Source: Pseudomonadota bacterium (lineage in GTDB: Bacteria; Myxococcota_A; UBA9160; SZUA-336). From it: a stretch of 45,950 nt of DNA. The first letter of the stretch is position 1, and each line of letters opens with the position of its first letter. The position numbers were made by a program, and so were the translations under genes. Below the pieces are notes generated by a model. That model did no database searches. It was not told the DNA's origin and saw only the letters and a list, made by a program, of their open reading frames with translations. Positions 36,054 to 43,313 of the stretch are shown here, piece after piece. The stretch lies in assembly GCA_003247575.1 (NCBI GenBank), contig QJZC01000016.1, forward strand, positions 1 to 45,950, read 5' to 3'.

Positions 36054-37457
36054 ATGCAGGACCCCATCCTGTTCTGGAATGCGGTTGCGCTCGAAGCCAA
36101 CCGCGTGAGCCACACCAATGGAAAGGGAGAGCAGACCGGCCCAGTCCTGAGCTCGCGGGCGCTGGCGATCACACACCTGGCTATGTACGATGCGTTCGCG
36201 GCAATCAAGCCAGCTGCGGGACCGGCGTACTTACCGGGACTTCCAACACCGCCCGCCGGAGCCACGACCGAGAGCGCCGTTTCCGGCGCAGCGCACGGGA
36301 CTCTCTCGGCATTGTTTCCGAGCCAGCGTGCATTCTTCGACATGAAGCTCTCCGAGGCCGGAGAGCAGCTCGACTCGGGCCATGGCTTCGGTGTGAACGT
36401 GGCCCAGCGCATCTTGGCTGATCGGTCCGCGGATCCGGGTAACAGCGATGCCGGCTATACACCGTCGTTCGCACGCGGCCGGCATCGCCGCGATCCCGAC
36501 AACTTCACTCAAGCGTTCCTCGCGCCCTTCTACGGTGCTCGCTCCAAGGGCTTCGCGATCACCGCCCGCCACGAGCTGCTGGCCCCACCACTCGACAACG
36601 CGGCGTATCTCGCAGCCCTACGCGAGGTGCGCGGTCGCGGGATCGCGCCCGAGCTGCAGGGCACGCTCCCGAATGCGATTGCCGGACGAACCACCGATCA
36701 GACGCTGATCGGGATCTACTGGGCGTACGATGGCGCGTCCGGGCTGGGCACACCCCCGCGGCAGTACAACCAGATCGTGCGTCTGATTGCCCTCGCGCGC
36801 GGCAACAGCGACGCGCGGAACGCGCGACTATTCGCTCTCGTCAACACCGCCATGGCGGATGCGGGAATCCTGGCCTGGGATCAGAAGTACGTGCATGACT
36901 TCTGGCGGCCTGTGGTGGGGATCCGCGAGCACGATCGCTCCTTCGGCCTCGCGAGCGAGGCAGACAACGACGTGTCGAACGATGCCGATTCCGGCTGGCT
37001 CCCGCTTGGCGCGCCGAGTACGAACTCAGTGGGAGCCAAGAACTTCACGCCGCCATTCCCTGCCTACCCGTCCGGGCATGCCACGTTCGGGGCTGCAGCC
37101 TTCCATATGACACGGCTCTTCTACGGTGTGCCGCTAGGCAACCGTTCGCCAGACAATCTGCTCGATGGCCTCGCCTTTGTCTCCGACGAATTCAACGGAG
37201 TCAACGTCGACAATCGCGGCACCGTACGACCGCGCCACCTGCGGAACTTCCCCAAGGGCCTCTGGCAGATGATCGAGGAGAACGGCAGGAGCCGCGTCTT
37301 CCTAGGAGTCCATTGGGTGTTCGACGCCTTCGCAGTCAAGGCAAACGGCGATCCAGACCTTTCGCGGAACGTGGGAGGCGTACCCCTAGGCCTCAAGATC
37401 GCAGAGGATATCTTCTCGACCAACATGCAGCAGTCGCCGATCGGACCTCGCCCATAG
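36054..37457 (+). CDS. Vanadium-dependent haloperoxidase
   Basis: 467 aa from ATG 36054, with GAGGAG at 36038-36043; the GTG at 35961 is rejected. The N-terminus DPILFWNAVALEANR and SSRALAITHLAMYDAF is typical of bacterial and algal members. The vanadate-binding acid-phosphatase (PAP2) signature is complete. Lys278...Arg285-Pro (KYVHDFWRP) is followed by Ser340-Gly-His342 in AYPSGHATFGAA, then Ser413-Arg414 and His420...Asp424 in SRVFLGVHWVFD. The context FTPPFPAYPSGHATFG is close to the fungal chloroperoxidase and keeps a Phe where bromoperoxidases have His, so chloride oxidation is possible; that specificity is inference. It uses H2O2 to oxidise halide. No signal peptide is evident. A nested hairpin follows 17 bases after the stop. 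Confidence 0.93.
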   Translation: MQDPILFWNAVALEANRVSHTNGKGEQTGPVLSSRALAITHLAMYDAFAAIKPAAGPAYLPGLPTPPAGATTESAVSGAAHGTLSALFPSQRAFFDMKLSEAGEQLDSGHGFGVNVAQRILADRSADPGNSDAGYTPSFARGRHRRDPDNFTQAFLAPFYGARSKGFAITARHELLAPPLDNAAYLAALREVRGRGIAPELQGTLPNAIAGRTTDQTLIGIYWAYDGASGLGTPPRQYNQIVRLIALARGNSDARNARLFALVNTAMADAGILAWDQKYVHDFWRPVVGIREHDRSFGLASEADNDVSNDADSGWLPLGAPSTNSVGAKNFTPPFPAYPSGHATFGAAAFHMTRLFYGVPLGNRSPDNLLDGLAFVSDEFNGVNVDNRGTVRPRHLRNFPKGLWQMIEENGRSRVFLGVHWVFDAFAVKANGDPDLSRNVGGVPLGLKIAEDIFSTNMQQSPIGPRP

Positions 37458-37474
37458 CACGCTGTTGCATCCAG

Positions 37475-37524
37475 GCCACCCGGATCGGCTCCCGTGGGAT
37501 CACCACGGGGACCGTCCGGGTGGC
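37475..37524 (+). terminator. Nested double hairpin after haloperoxidase
   Basis: A perfect 10-base outer stem (GCCACCCGGA at 37475-37484 with TCCGGGTGGC at 37515-37524) encloses a perfect 7-base inner stem (37491-37497 with 37503-37509) around GATCA. It lies between the haloperoxidase stop and the 3' end of the leftward groEL, well placed as a bidirectional terminator. No T-run is present. Confidence 0.5.
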
Positions 37525-37716
37525 TCCAACTCTCCGCGCCCGCATCCTCGCCCCTCCGAGTGCCCGAGATGGTGTCGAGCGCTGCTGACGTCCGCTCGCC
37601 CGACCAATCTGCTTCCGGACCCGGCGCTCGGCGAAGGGGCAGGTCCACGCCAACGCATACCGTCCCCAGTGCGAATCTGATCGAGAATCGCGCCCTCCGG
37701 CGCGCAACGACGGCGC

Positions 37717-39348
37717 CTACGGCAATTCGTCGAGATGAGGCGCCGCTGGAACAGAAGGCTTCGGCTCTTCGATCTCAGTCAATGTCGCCTCAGCCAGAAG
37801 CAGCGTACCTGCAACCGAGACGGCATTCTCGAGCGCCGTGCGAACGACCTTCGTCGGGTCGATGATGCCGACCTCGAGCAGGTCCCCATACGCCCCCGTG
37901 CGCGCGTCGAATCCATACCCCCCGCTACCGGAGCGGGGGCGGTCGATCACGACTCCCGGGTCGACGCCAGAGTTCTCTGCAATCTGTCTCGCGGGCGCCT
38001 CGAGCGCATGGCGTAGAATGGCGATTCCGGTGGCTTAATCGCCCTGCAGTACGTTCTGTTCCCGCTCGAGCGATTCGATGAGTCGCAGCAGGGTCAGGCC
38101 GCCACCAGGAACGATGCCTTCCGCGATCGCAGCCTTGGTGGAAGCGATCGCGTCGTCGAAGGCATCCTTCCGGTTCTTGAGCTCACTCTCCGATGGTGCG
38201 CCGACCCGGATCACCGCCACTCCACCCGCCAGCTTGGCAAGCCTCTCTTCAAGCTTCTCGCGGTCGTAGTCCGACGTCGTCTCTGTGATTTGCTGTCGCA
38301 ACTCGCGACAGCGCGCCTCGATCTGAGTCTTGTCGCTCGCGCCCTCGATGAACGTGGTGTCATCTTTCGTGGCGATTACCTTCTTCGCCGAGCCAAGATC
38401 CGTCACGCGGACGTTCTCTAGCTTGAGCCCCATCTCTTCGCTGATGACCTGACCGCCCGTCAAGATCGCCAGATCCTGGAGCATGGCCGTGCGTCGGTCA
38501 CCAAACCCAGGCGCCTTGACCGCCAAACACTTGAGCGTACCCCGCAGCCGGTTGACCACCAGAGTCGCGAGCGCTTCGCCGTCGACATCCTCGGCTACGA
38601 CGACCCGGGCACGACCTTCGCGAACCACGTGTTCGAGAAACTCGATCAGATCCTTCATGGAACTGATGCGCTTGTCGTAGAGCAGGACCAGAGGATCTTC
38701 GAGCGTCACGCGCATCCTGTCGGAGTCAGTCACGAAGTCGGGAGAGAGAAATCCCCGATCGATCTGCATGCCCTCGACCACATCTAGAGACGTTTTGGTA
38801 CCCTTTGCTTCCTCGACCGAGACGATGCCCTCGCCTCCGGCTCGCTCCAGTGCATCTGCGACGAGCTGCCCAATCTGTGCGTCGTCGTGCGCAGAGATCT
38901 TCACCACGTGGAGCTTGTCGCGCGCCCCACTCACCGGGCGCGAGATCGATCGCAAGCCATCGACCGCGACTCGCAACCCGCGCTCGAGCCCCCGCTCAAG
39001 ATCTATCGCACTCGCTCCGGCGACGACGTTGCGCACTCCCTCCGCGAAGATCGCATAAGCGAGCAAGGTCGCGGTCGTGGTCCCGCCTCTGACGGCGTCT
39101 CCGGTGCGCGCGGCGGCCTGGCGCAGCATGGCGGCACCCATGTTTTCCTCTGGATCACGCAGTTTGACCTGTTTCGCGATCGTGACGCCGTCGTCACACA
39201 CAAGTGGACTACCCCACTTCCGCTCGATCGGGACACAATGCGACTTCGAACCGAGGGTGCCGCGGACTGCATCCGCCATCATGCGCGCACCCGCCAGAAC
39301 CTTGTTCCGTGCGGCATCTCGGAGGAGAAGCTTCGAGTACTCACTCAT
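37717..39348 (-). pseudogene. groEL: Divergent GroEL paralogue interrupted by in-frame TAA
   Basis: The frame from ATG 39348 encodes 437 aa and stops at TAA 38035-38037. The same frame then continues for 105 codons of unmistakable GroEL C-terminus (ALEAPARQIAENSGVD, GYGFDARTGAYGDL, GIIDPTKVVRTALENA) to a TAG at 37717. Full length would be 543 aa, the family's norm. At the stop, LQGD-TAA-ATG corresponds to the usual GDEATG, so a single GAA-to-TAA change explains it. ATP-site changes are also present: the GDGTTT motif reads RGGTTT (Asp87 of E. coli replaced by Gly), and TLGPKGRNV reads TLGSKSHCV. The Asp52 and Asp398 equivalents remain. This is a second-copy chaperonin that is decaying, specialised, or affected by a sequence error. 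No GroES and no CIRCE element are seen upstream. ATG 39360 is an alternative start. Confidence 0.9.
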
Positions 39349-39760
39349 AAGTGCCTTCATTCGCTCCGGAAAGACGCGCGTAAGATCCAGATCGTCGCTG
39401 CACCGCTCATCGGCAATCCCCGTACCTCCCCCCTCGACGCGTCGCCCCGGCGATTGGTAGGTAGACCTCCGCCCACCGAGTCCCACTTCTATTCTGGCTG
39501 CACCCGTCCCACTGACGAAGGGCGAACATTCACTGTTGCCGCGTTGGAGTACCACGGCATCGAGTCCTGGGGACCGTAGAAGGACACGCATCTCGAAGCC
39601 AGTCGCGCGGTACGAGTGTTGCATTTGTTCCAACTCGCCCGGGCTCGGACCGGCTAGTGCGGATGCCGGAAAAACCGTTCGTTCCAGGCACCCGCTCGTT
39701 CGAGGCGGCTCGACATATCGAGGACGGGAAGACTCCGTCCCGTAGGCAGAAAGGGCATCC
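39349..39760. other. Divergent intergenic region
   Basis: This 412-base region separates leftward groEL from the rightward zinc-protein gene. I looked for a CIRCE inverted repeat (TTAGCACTC/GAGTGCTAA) and found none. The groEL frame remains open on the minus strand but has no chaperonin sequence there. No other gene seen. Confidence 0.45.
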
Positions 39761-40270
39761 ATGAAGCGCGTACGTTCGAAAACCCATCCGGCACACGCAG
39801 AACCGCGCCCCCGTCGGCGCATCCACGACGAGGCGTACGACGTCTACGACATGCGCGAGAAGCTCACCGATCCCAGCGTGTGTCCACAGTGCCAGGCGCT
39901 GTACCTGGAGGGTCGCTGGGTCTGGAAGACCCCTCCCGCTGGGGCAACTGAGACGATCTGTCCCGCCTGTCGGAGACAGGCAGACCAGCTCCCTGCCGGG
40001 CTGCTGACCCTCTCGGGATCCTTCCTGGCAGCCCACCGCGCGGAGATCGAGCACCTGATCCGCCACGTCGAGCAGCGTGAGAAGCGGGGTCATCCGCTGC
40101 ATCGCATCATGGAGTTCGAGACGTCTGGCGACGAGTGGCTGGTATCTACGACGCATGGAAATCTGGTGCGGAGCATGGCGTCGGCGCTCGAGCACGCCTA
40201 CAAGGGCGACGCTGCGGAGCAGAGCCGCGGGTCCGAGCCACCGATTCGCATGCGCTGGCACCGAGACTGA
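39761..40270 (+). CDS. BCAM0308-family zinc-ribbon protein
   Basis: 169 aa. A basic N-terminus is followed by a zinc ribbon with Cys41, Cys44, Cys67 and Cys70 (VCPQCQALYLEGRW and ICPACRRQAD). The conserved C-terminal region has PAGLLTLSGSFLAAHRAEI, LIRHVEQREKRGHPLHRIM and a domain ending LEHAYKG...IRMRWHRD. The pattern resembles the archaeal NMD3-like N-terminal ribbon, suggesting ribosome or RNA contact. The family's name comes from a gene in a Burkholderia low-oxygen-activated locus; function is not established. It is followed after 94 bases by the thiamine-binding-type gene, probably in one transcript. Confidence 0.88.
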   Translation: MKRVRSKTHPAHAEPRPRRRIHDEAYDVYDMREKLTDPSVCPQCQALYLEGRWVWKTPPAGATETICPACRRQADQLPAGLLTLSGSFLAAHRAEIEHLIRHVEQREKRGHPLHRIMEFETSGDEWLVSTTHGNLVRSMASALEHAYKGDAAEQSRGSEPPIRMRWHRD

Positions 40271-40364
40271 CGCGAACGCCCGTCGCGCGGTCACTGCGAG
40301 ATCGGGGGAACCGAGCGCCCCTACGGGGAAGGGCACTGCAATCAACTCAACGGAGGATAGAGGC

Positions 40365-40688
40365 ATGCTGGCCGAGCTTCGCGTAACACCTCTCGAAACG
40401 AAAATCTCCTTCGCCAGGCTGATCGCGGATCTGATTCCCATCCTGGTGGAGAGCCCTTTGCGCTACCAAGTCCATGCGATGGGAACCACCCTCGAAGGCG
40501 ATCTCGGTGAGATCTTGGCGCTGGTCGAGCGTGCACATACCGTGGCACGAGAGCATGCCGACCGGGTGCTGATCGAGCTCTCGATCGACGATCGGACCCT
40601 GTCGGGCGGCGAGATCGTCCACAGCCTTCAGCACGTTCGAGAGCTGCGCCTCTCCGCCCCCCTGGAGCGGCTGGTCACCGAGCGATAG
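40365..40688 (+). CDS. MTH1187-family thiamine-binding protein
   Basis: 107 aa from ATG 40365, with GGAGG at 40352-40356. The sequence LAELRVTPLETKISFARLIADLI, YQVHAMGTTLEGDLGEIL and the second half RVLIELSIDDR fit the ferredoxin-like MTH1187/YkoF-type domain (PF01910), about 100 aa and usually tetrameric, binding thiamine or a related ligand. The frame upstream to 40077 overlaps the previous gene and is a shadow. Its 3' end overlaps that of the methionine adenosyltransferase by 14 bases on the opposite strand. Role in the cluster unknown. Confidence 0.88.
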   Translation: MLAELRVTPLETKISFARLIADLIPILVESPLRYQVHAMGTTLEGDLGEILALVERAHTVAREHADRVLIELSIDDRTLSGGEIVHSLQHVRELRLSAPLERLVTER

Positions 40689-41889
40689 CGCTGCCTCGAC
40701 ACGGAGCCAGATCAAGCGGAGGCGGACACCAGAGTCGAGTGAGCGCCTCGCGCGCGATTGCCTGCGCGTGTTCGCGTAGCTCGGGGTTGCATGCGGCATC
40801 CGCTGGCGAGAGTTGGAGGGCGAGTAGCTGTGGTGCATCGATCGGTTGGCCGATGGCACTCACCAAGAAACATCGAGCGGCGTCTACCTCGGGGCGCTTC
40901 TCTACGATCTCCCGAGCAATCCTTGGGGCAACCAGGTTGTAGAGACGTCCGACGTGACTCACCGAGTTCTTGCCACTCGTTGCTTCCAGAGTCATCGGGC
41001 GCAAGGGGGTAATGATCCCGTTGCCCCGATTGCCGCGCCCGACTTGGCCGTCGTCCCCGGCTTCGGCCGAAGTTCCGGTCACCGTCAGAAAGATGTCGCC
41101 CCGAGCGAGATCGTCCGCCGCGTTCAGCACCAGGCTGGGTAGATCCCCGAGGATCTCCGCGGCCGCGCGGCTCGCGAACGCCACGATCGCTGCGCATTCC
41201 TCGGAATACGCGCTCGCTCCCGGTACGTGGGCATCGCCCAGCGCGCACGCCACCGTGAGCTGCACGACGCAGCCCGCTCTGAGCCCCATGATCTTGACAT
41301 CTTCGCCCCAGGCCGGATGGGCGAGCTTGGTCTCCGGTGCGTTCAAGGCTCGCTCAGTTGCCAGTATCGAGCGCTCGAGCGGTGAGAGCGGCCAGAAGCC
41401 GACACCGCAGGAGGTATCGTTCGCCAGCGGGGGTGCGTCTTGCTGACGGCGATCGAAGAGATCCGTGAGCTCGGTCGCCCCCGGGCGCGTGACGCAGCGC
41501 ACGCGTAGATGCCGCCGGTCATCGAACAGGTGCATGTGCTCGCGGAACCACTGCCGCGCCGCGGCTTCCGCGATCTCGGCCACGGGGACCGACACACCTC
41601 GAAAGTGATCCGTGGCCCGCCCCGCGAGCCAGAGCTCGATCGGCTCGAGCACCTCACCACCGCCATAGGCGGGCCGACTACGCCCCGCTCGCAGGAGCGC
41701 CTTGTCTACGTTGTAGTGTAGAACGTGCCCGAAGCGGTCATCGTATTCGCGCGCTAGGGCCGTGGCGAACGCATCGGCCACGTGATCACAGATCGTATCG
41801 GGGTGTCCCAGCCCTTTCAGCTCCACGATCTCGAGCCCCTGCTCCTCCACACCTCCTGGTAGCGAGAGCGGCTCGATGATCACACGCAC
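40675..41889 (-). CDS. Archaeal-type S-adenosylmethionine synthetase
   Basis: 404 aa from GTG 41889, five bases after GGAGG; TTG 41901 and GTG 41883 are alternatives. Family motifs (PF01941) are abundant: VELKGLGHPDTICD near the N-terminus, HYNVDKALLRAG, NDTSCGVGFWPLSPLE, EDVKIMGLRAG, TVTGTSAEAGDDGQVGRG, NGIITPLRPMTLEA and SGKNSVSHVGRLYN. The enzyme makes SAM from ATP and methionine. It is unrelated at the sequence level to ordinary bacterial MetK, which most bacteria also have. In bacteria it recurs with BCAM0308-type and TraR-CBS genes, as here. The bacterial reason for a second SAM synthetase is unclear; stress-time supply is one idea. Confidence 0.93.
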   Translation of the reverse strand: MRVIIEPLSLPGGVEEQGLEIVELKGLGHPDTICDHVADAFATALAREYDDRFGHVLHYNVDKALLRAGRSRPAYGGGEVLEPIELWLAGRATDHFRGVSVPVAEIAEAAARQWFREHMHLFDDRRHLRVRCVTRPGATELTDLFDRRQQDAPPLANDTSCGVGFWPLSPLERSILATERALNAPETKLAHPAWGEDVKIMGLRAGCVVQLTVACALGDAHVPGASAYSEECAAIVAFASRAAAEILGDLPSLVLNAADDLARGDIFLTVTGTSAEAGDDGQVGRGNRGNGIITPLRPMTLEATSGKNSVSHVGRLYNLVAPRIAREIVEKRPEVDAARCFLVSAIGQPIDAPQLLALQLSPADAACNPELREHAQAIAREALTRLWCPPPLDLAPCRGSAIAR

Positions 41890-42040
41890 GCCCACCTCCA
41901 AATTCTCTGGCCCAGAAACTCGAGCTTGTGGCTGGCCAGTTCGATGCGGCTCCCCAATGTCTCACCGCGGGCGAGGCGGTGTCGCCCGCCGCACCCGAGC
42001 GAACCTCTTCGGCGGGTCCGCCGACTCGCTCGCGTACGCC

Positions 42041-42865
42041 TCATTGGGCGCATGTGCGGCAGAACTCGGTTCCCGGGAGGACGCGCAGACGCGAGATGGG
42101 AATGCGACGGCCACAGCCGGTACAGACCCCGAGTTCGCCTCGCGCGTGGCGCTCCAACGCGCGGTCGATCTGCGCGAGACGTCGTGCAGCCGACTGGGCC
42201 AGCGAACTCTCGAGGACGATCTCGGTCGCCAGACTACCTCGCTCGCCCGCATCCAGCGGCTCCTCTCGCCTCGCAAGCGAGAGCGACCTCAGCGCCGACT
42301 CCTCGGCGACGAGGTCGGCACGGATGCGCCGTCGCTCGGACTCCAGTTGACGAAAGAGCCGCTCCAGCTCGCCCAACCGGCCCGCTCGCTTCGGCCCGCC
42401 GCGCAACATGGTGACGAGAGCGGCAAGCAGGTCGCGGCTGCTCAGGATTCCGAGCAATGTCCCCTTTGCGTCGACCACCAACAGGCAACCGTGCCCGCGC
42501 TCGCTGAAAGTCTCAGCAGCCTCCTCGAGCGGCGTCTCCGGAGGAACAAGTAACGGATCATAGCTCATCACCTCCCCGACGAGGCACGCGGTAGCCGGAC
42601 CTTGCGCTTTCAGTTCCTCGAGCTCCCGCATATCGAGCTCGCCTCTCGCCGTGGGTCCCCCAATCCCTGCTCCAGAGAAGGCGCTCCGCAGATCGCGCAA
42701 GCTCACGATTCCAACCACGCGAGTCCCAGAGACCACCGGAAGATGGCGAAAGCCTCCGTCTGCCAACTTGGCCAGAGCCTCGGCCAAGGACGCCTCGGGT
42801 TCGACCGTAACGGGATCCGGGGTCATCCAGTCCTTCACCTCGTACACGTGATTCGAGTGTTTCAT
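42041..42865 (-). CDS. CBS-domain pair with TraR/DksA zinc finger
   Basis: 274 aa. Two CBS motifs: WMTPDPVTVEPEASLAEAL...HLPVVSGTRVVGIVSLRDL (about 13-60) and VGEVMSYDPLLVPPETPLEEA...LLVVDAKGTLLGILSSRDLL (about 96-150). A helical hairpin (160-235) then leads to a DksA/TraR-type finger with Cys248, Cys251, Cys269 and Cys272 (CTGCGRRIPISRLRVLPG then FCRTC). The hairpin-plus-finger part looks like a DksA-type RNA polymerase secondary-channel binder, with CBS domains sensing adenine nucleotides. That would couple energy state to transcription, though this output is inference. It lies upstream of the SAM synthetase gene on the same strand (about 150 bases). Confidence 0.92.
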   Translation of the reverse strand: MKHSNHVYEVKDWMTPDPVTVEPEASLAEALAKLADGGFRHLPVVSGTRVVGIVSLRDLRSAFSGAGIGGPTARGELDMRELEELKAQGPATACLVGEVMSYDPLLVPPETPLEEAAETFSERGHGCLLVVDAKGTLLGILSSRDLLAALVTMLRGGPKRAGRLGELERLFRQLESERRRIRADLVAEESALRSLSLARREEPLDAGERGSLATEIVLESSLAQSAARRLAQIDRALERHARGELGVCTGCGRRIPISRLRVLPGTEFCRTCAQ

Positions 42866-43313
42866 GCCTCGTTTCCCACCCTCGCTATGCCGGCGACGCT
42901 TCCCTCGAGATCGACCCGCGGTCGATCAGCCAGCGACTCGGACGAGCGAGAATTCGCAGCAGGGTCTACGCGATTCTGCCTGTGCAACTCGTATGCCGGG
43001 TCAAGCTCCAGCTGCGCGCCTGCGACGGAGAAACACTCACCTCCTGCGCAAGCTCCGACGACCGCACTCGGCAACGCGGACGGCCGCAGGGCCCGCCGAA
43101 CTCACACCTCTCCGAAAGTCCGGATCCACAGGTCTTGGGACTGCGTCACGCAGCCCCATCCCAGGGCTCAGAAGTCCCGCCGCTCCTTCTTGCAGCACCG
43201 ACGGGCCACAGCGGGTCGCAAAGGCATATCCAAATCCAGCCGGACCAGACTCTCCAAGGGTGATCTCCCGTTTCGGGAGATCGCTCAACCACAAGAGAGT
43301 GAGGACTAGGTCG
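42866..43313. other. Divergent intergenic region
   Basis: The 448 bases lie between the CBS-TraR gene (leftward) and the secreted-protein gene (rightward). The plus-strand frame is open throughout but its translation is Arg/Ser/Thr-rich without features, while a signal peptide begins only at 43314. The region contains a perfect inverted repeat at 43262-43282. Confidence 0.5.
43262..43282 (+). promoter_or_regulatory. Perfect 9-bp inverted repeat before secreted-protein gene
   Basis: GATCTCCCG and CGGGAGATC flank TTT, a perfect 9-bp stem with a 3-base loop, 31 bases ahead of the ATG at 43314. It could be an operator or an mRNA leader hairpin. No T-run follows. Confidence 0.4.

Noticed and set aside
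39349..39760. CIRCE/HrcA operator upstream of groEL
   Set aside because: No TTAGCACTC or GAGTGCTAA half-site was found on either strand.
42864..43313. 150-codon N-terminal extension of the secreted protein
   Set aside because: It would bury a clear signal peptide that begins at 43314, and it overlaps the divergent promoter region.
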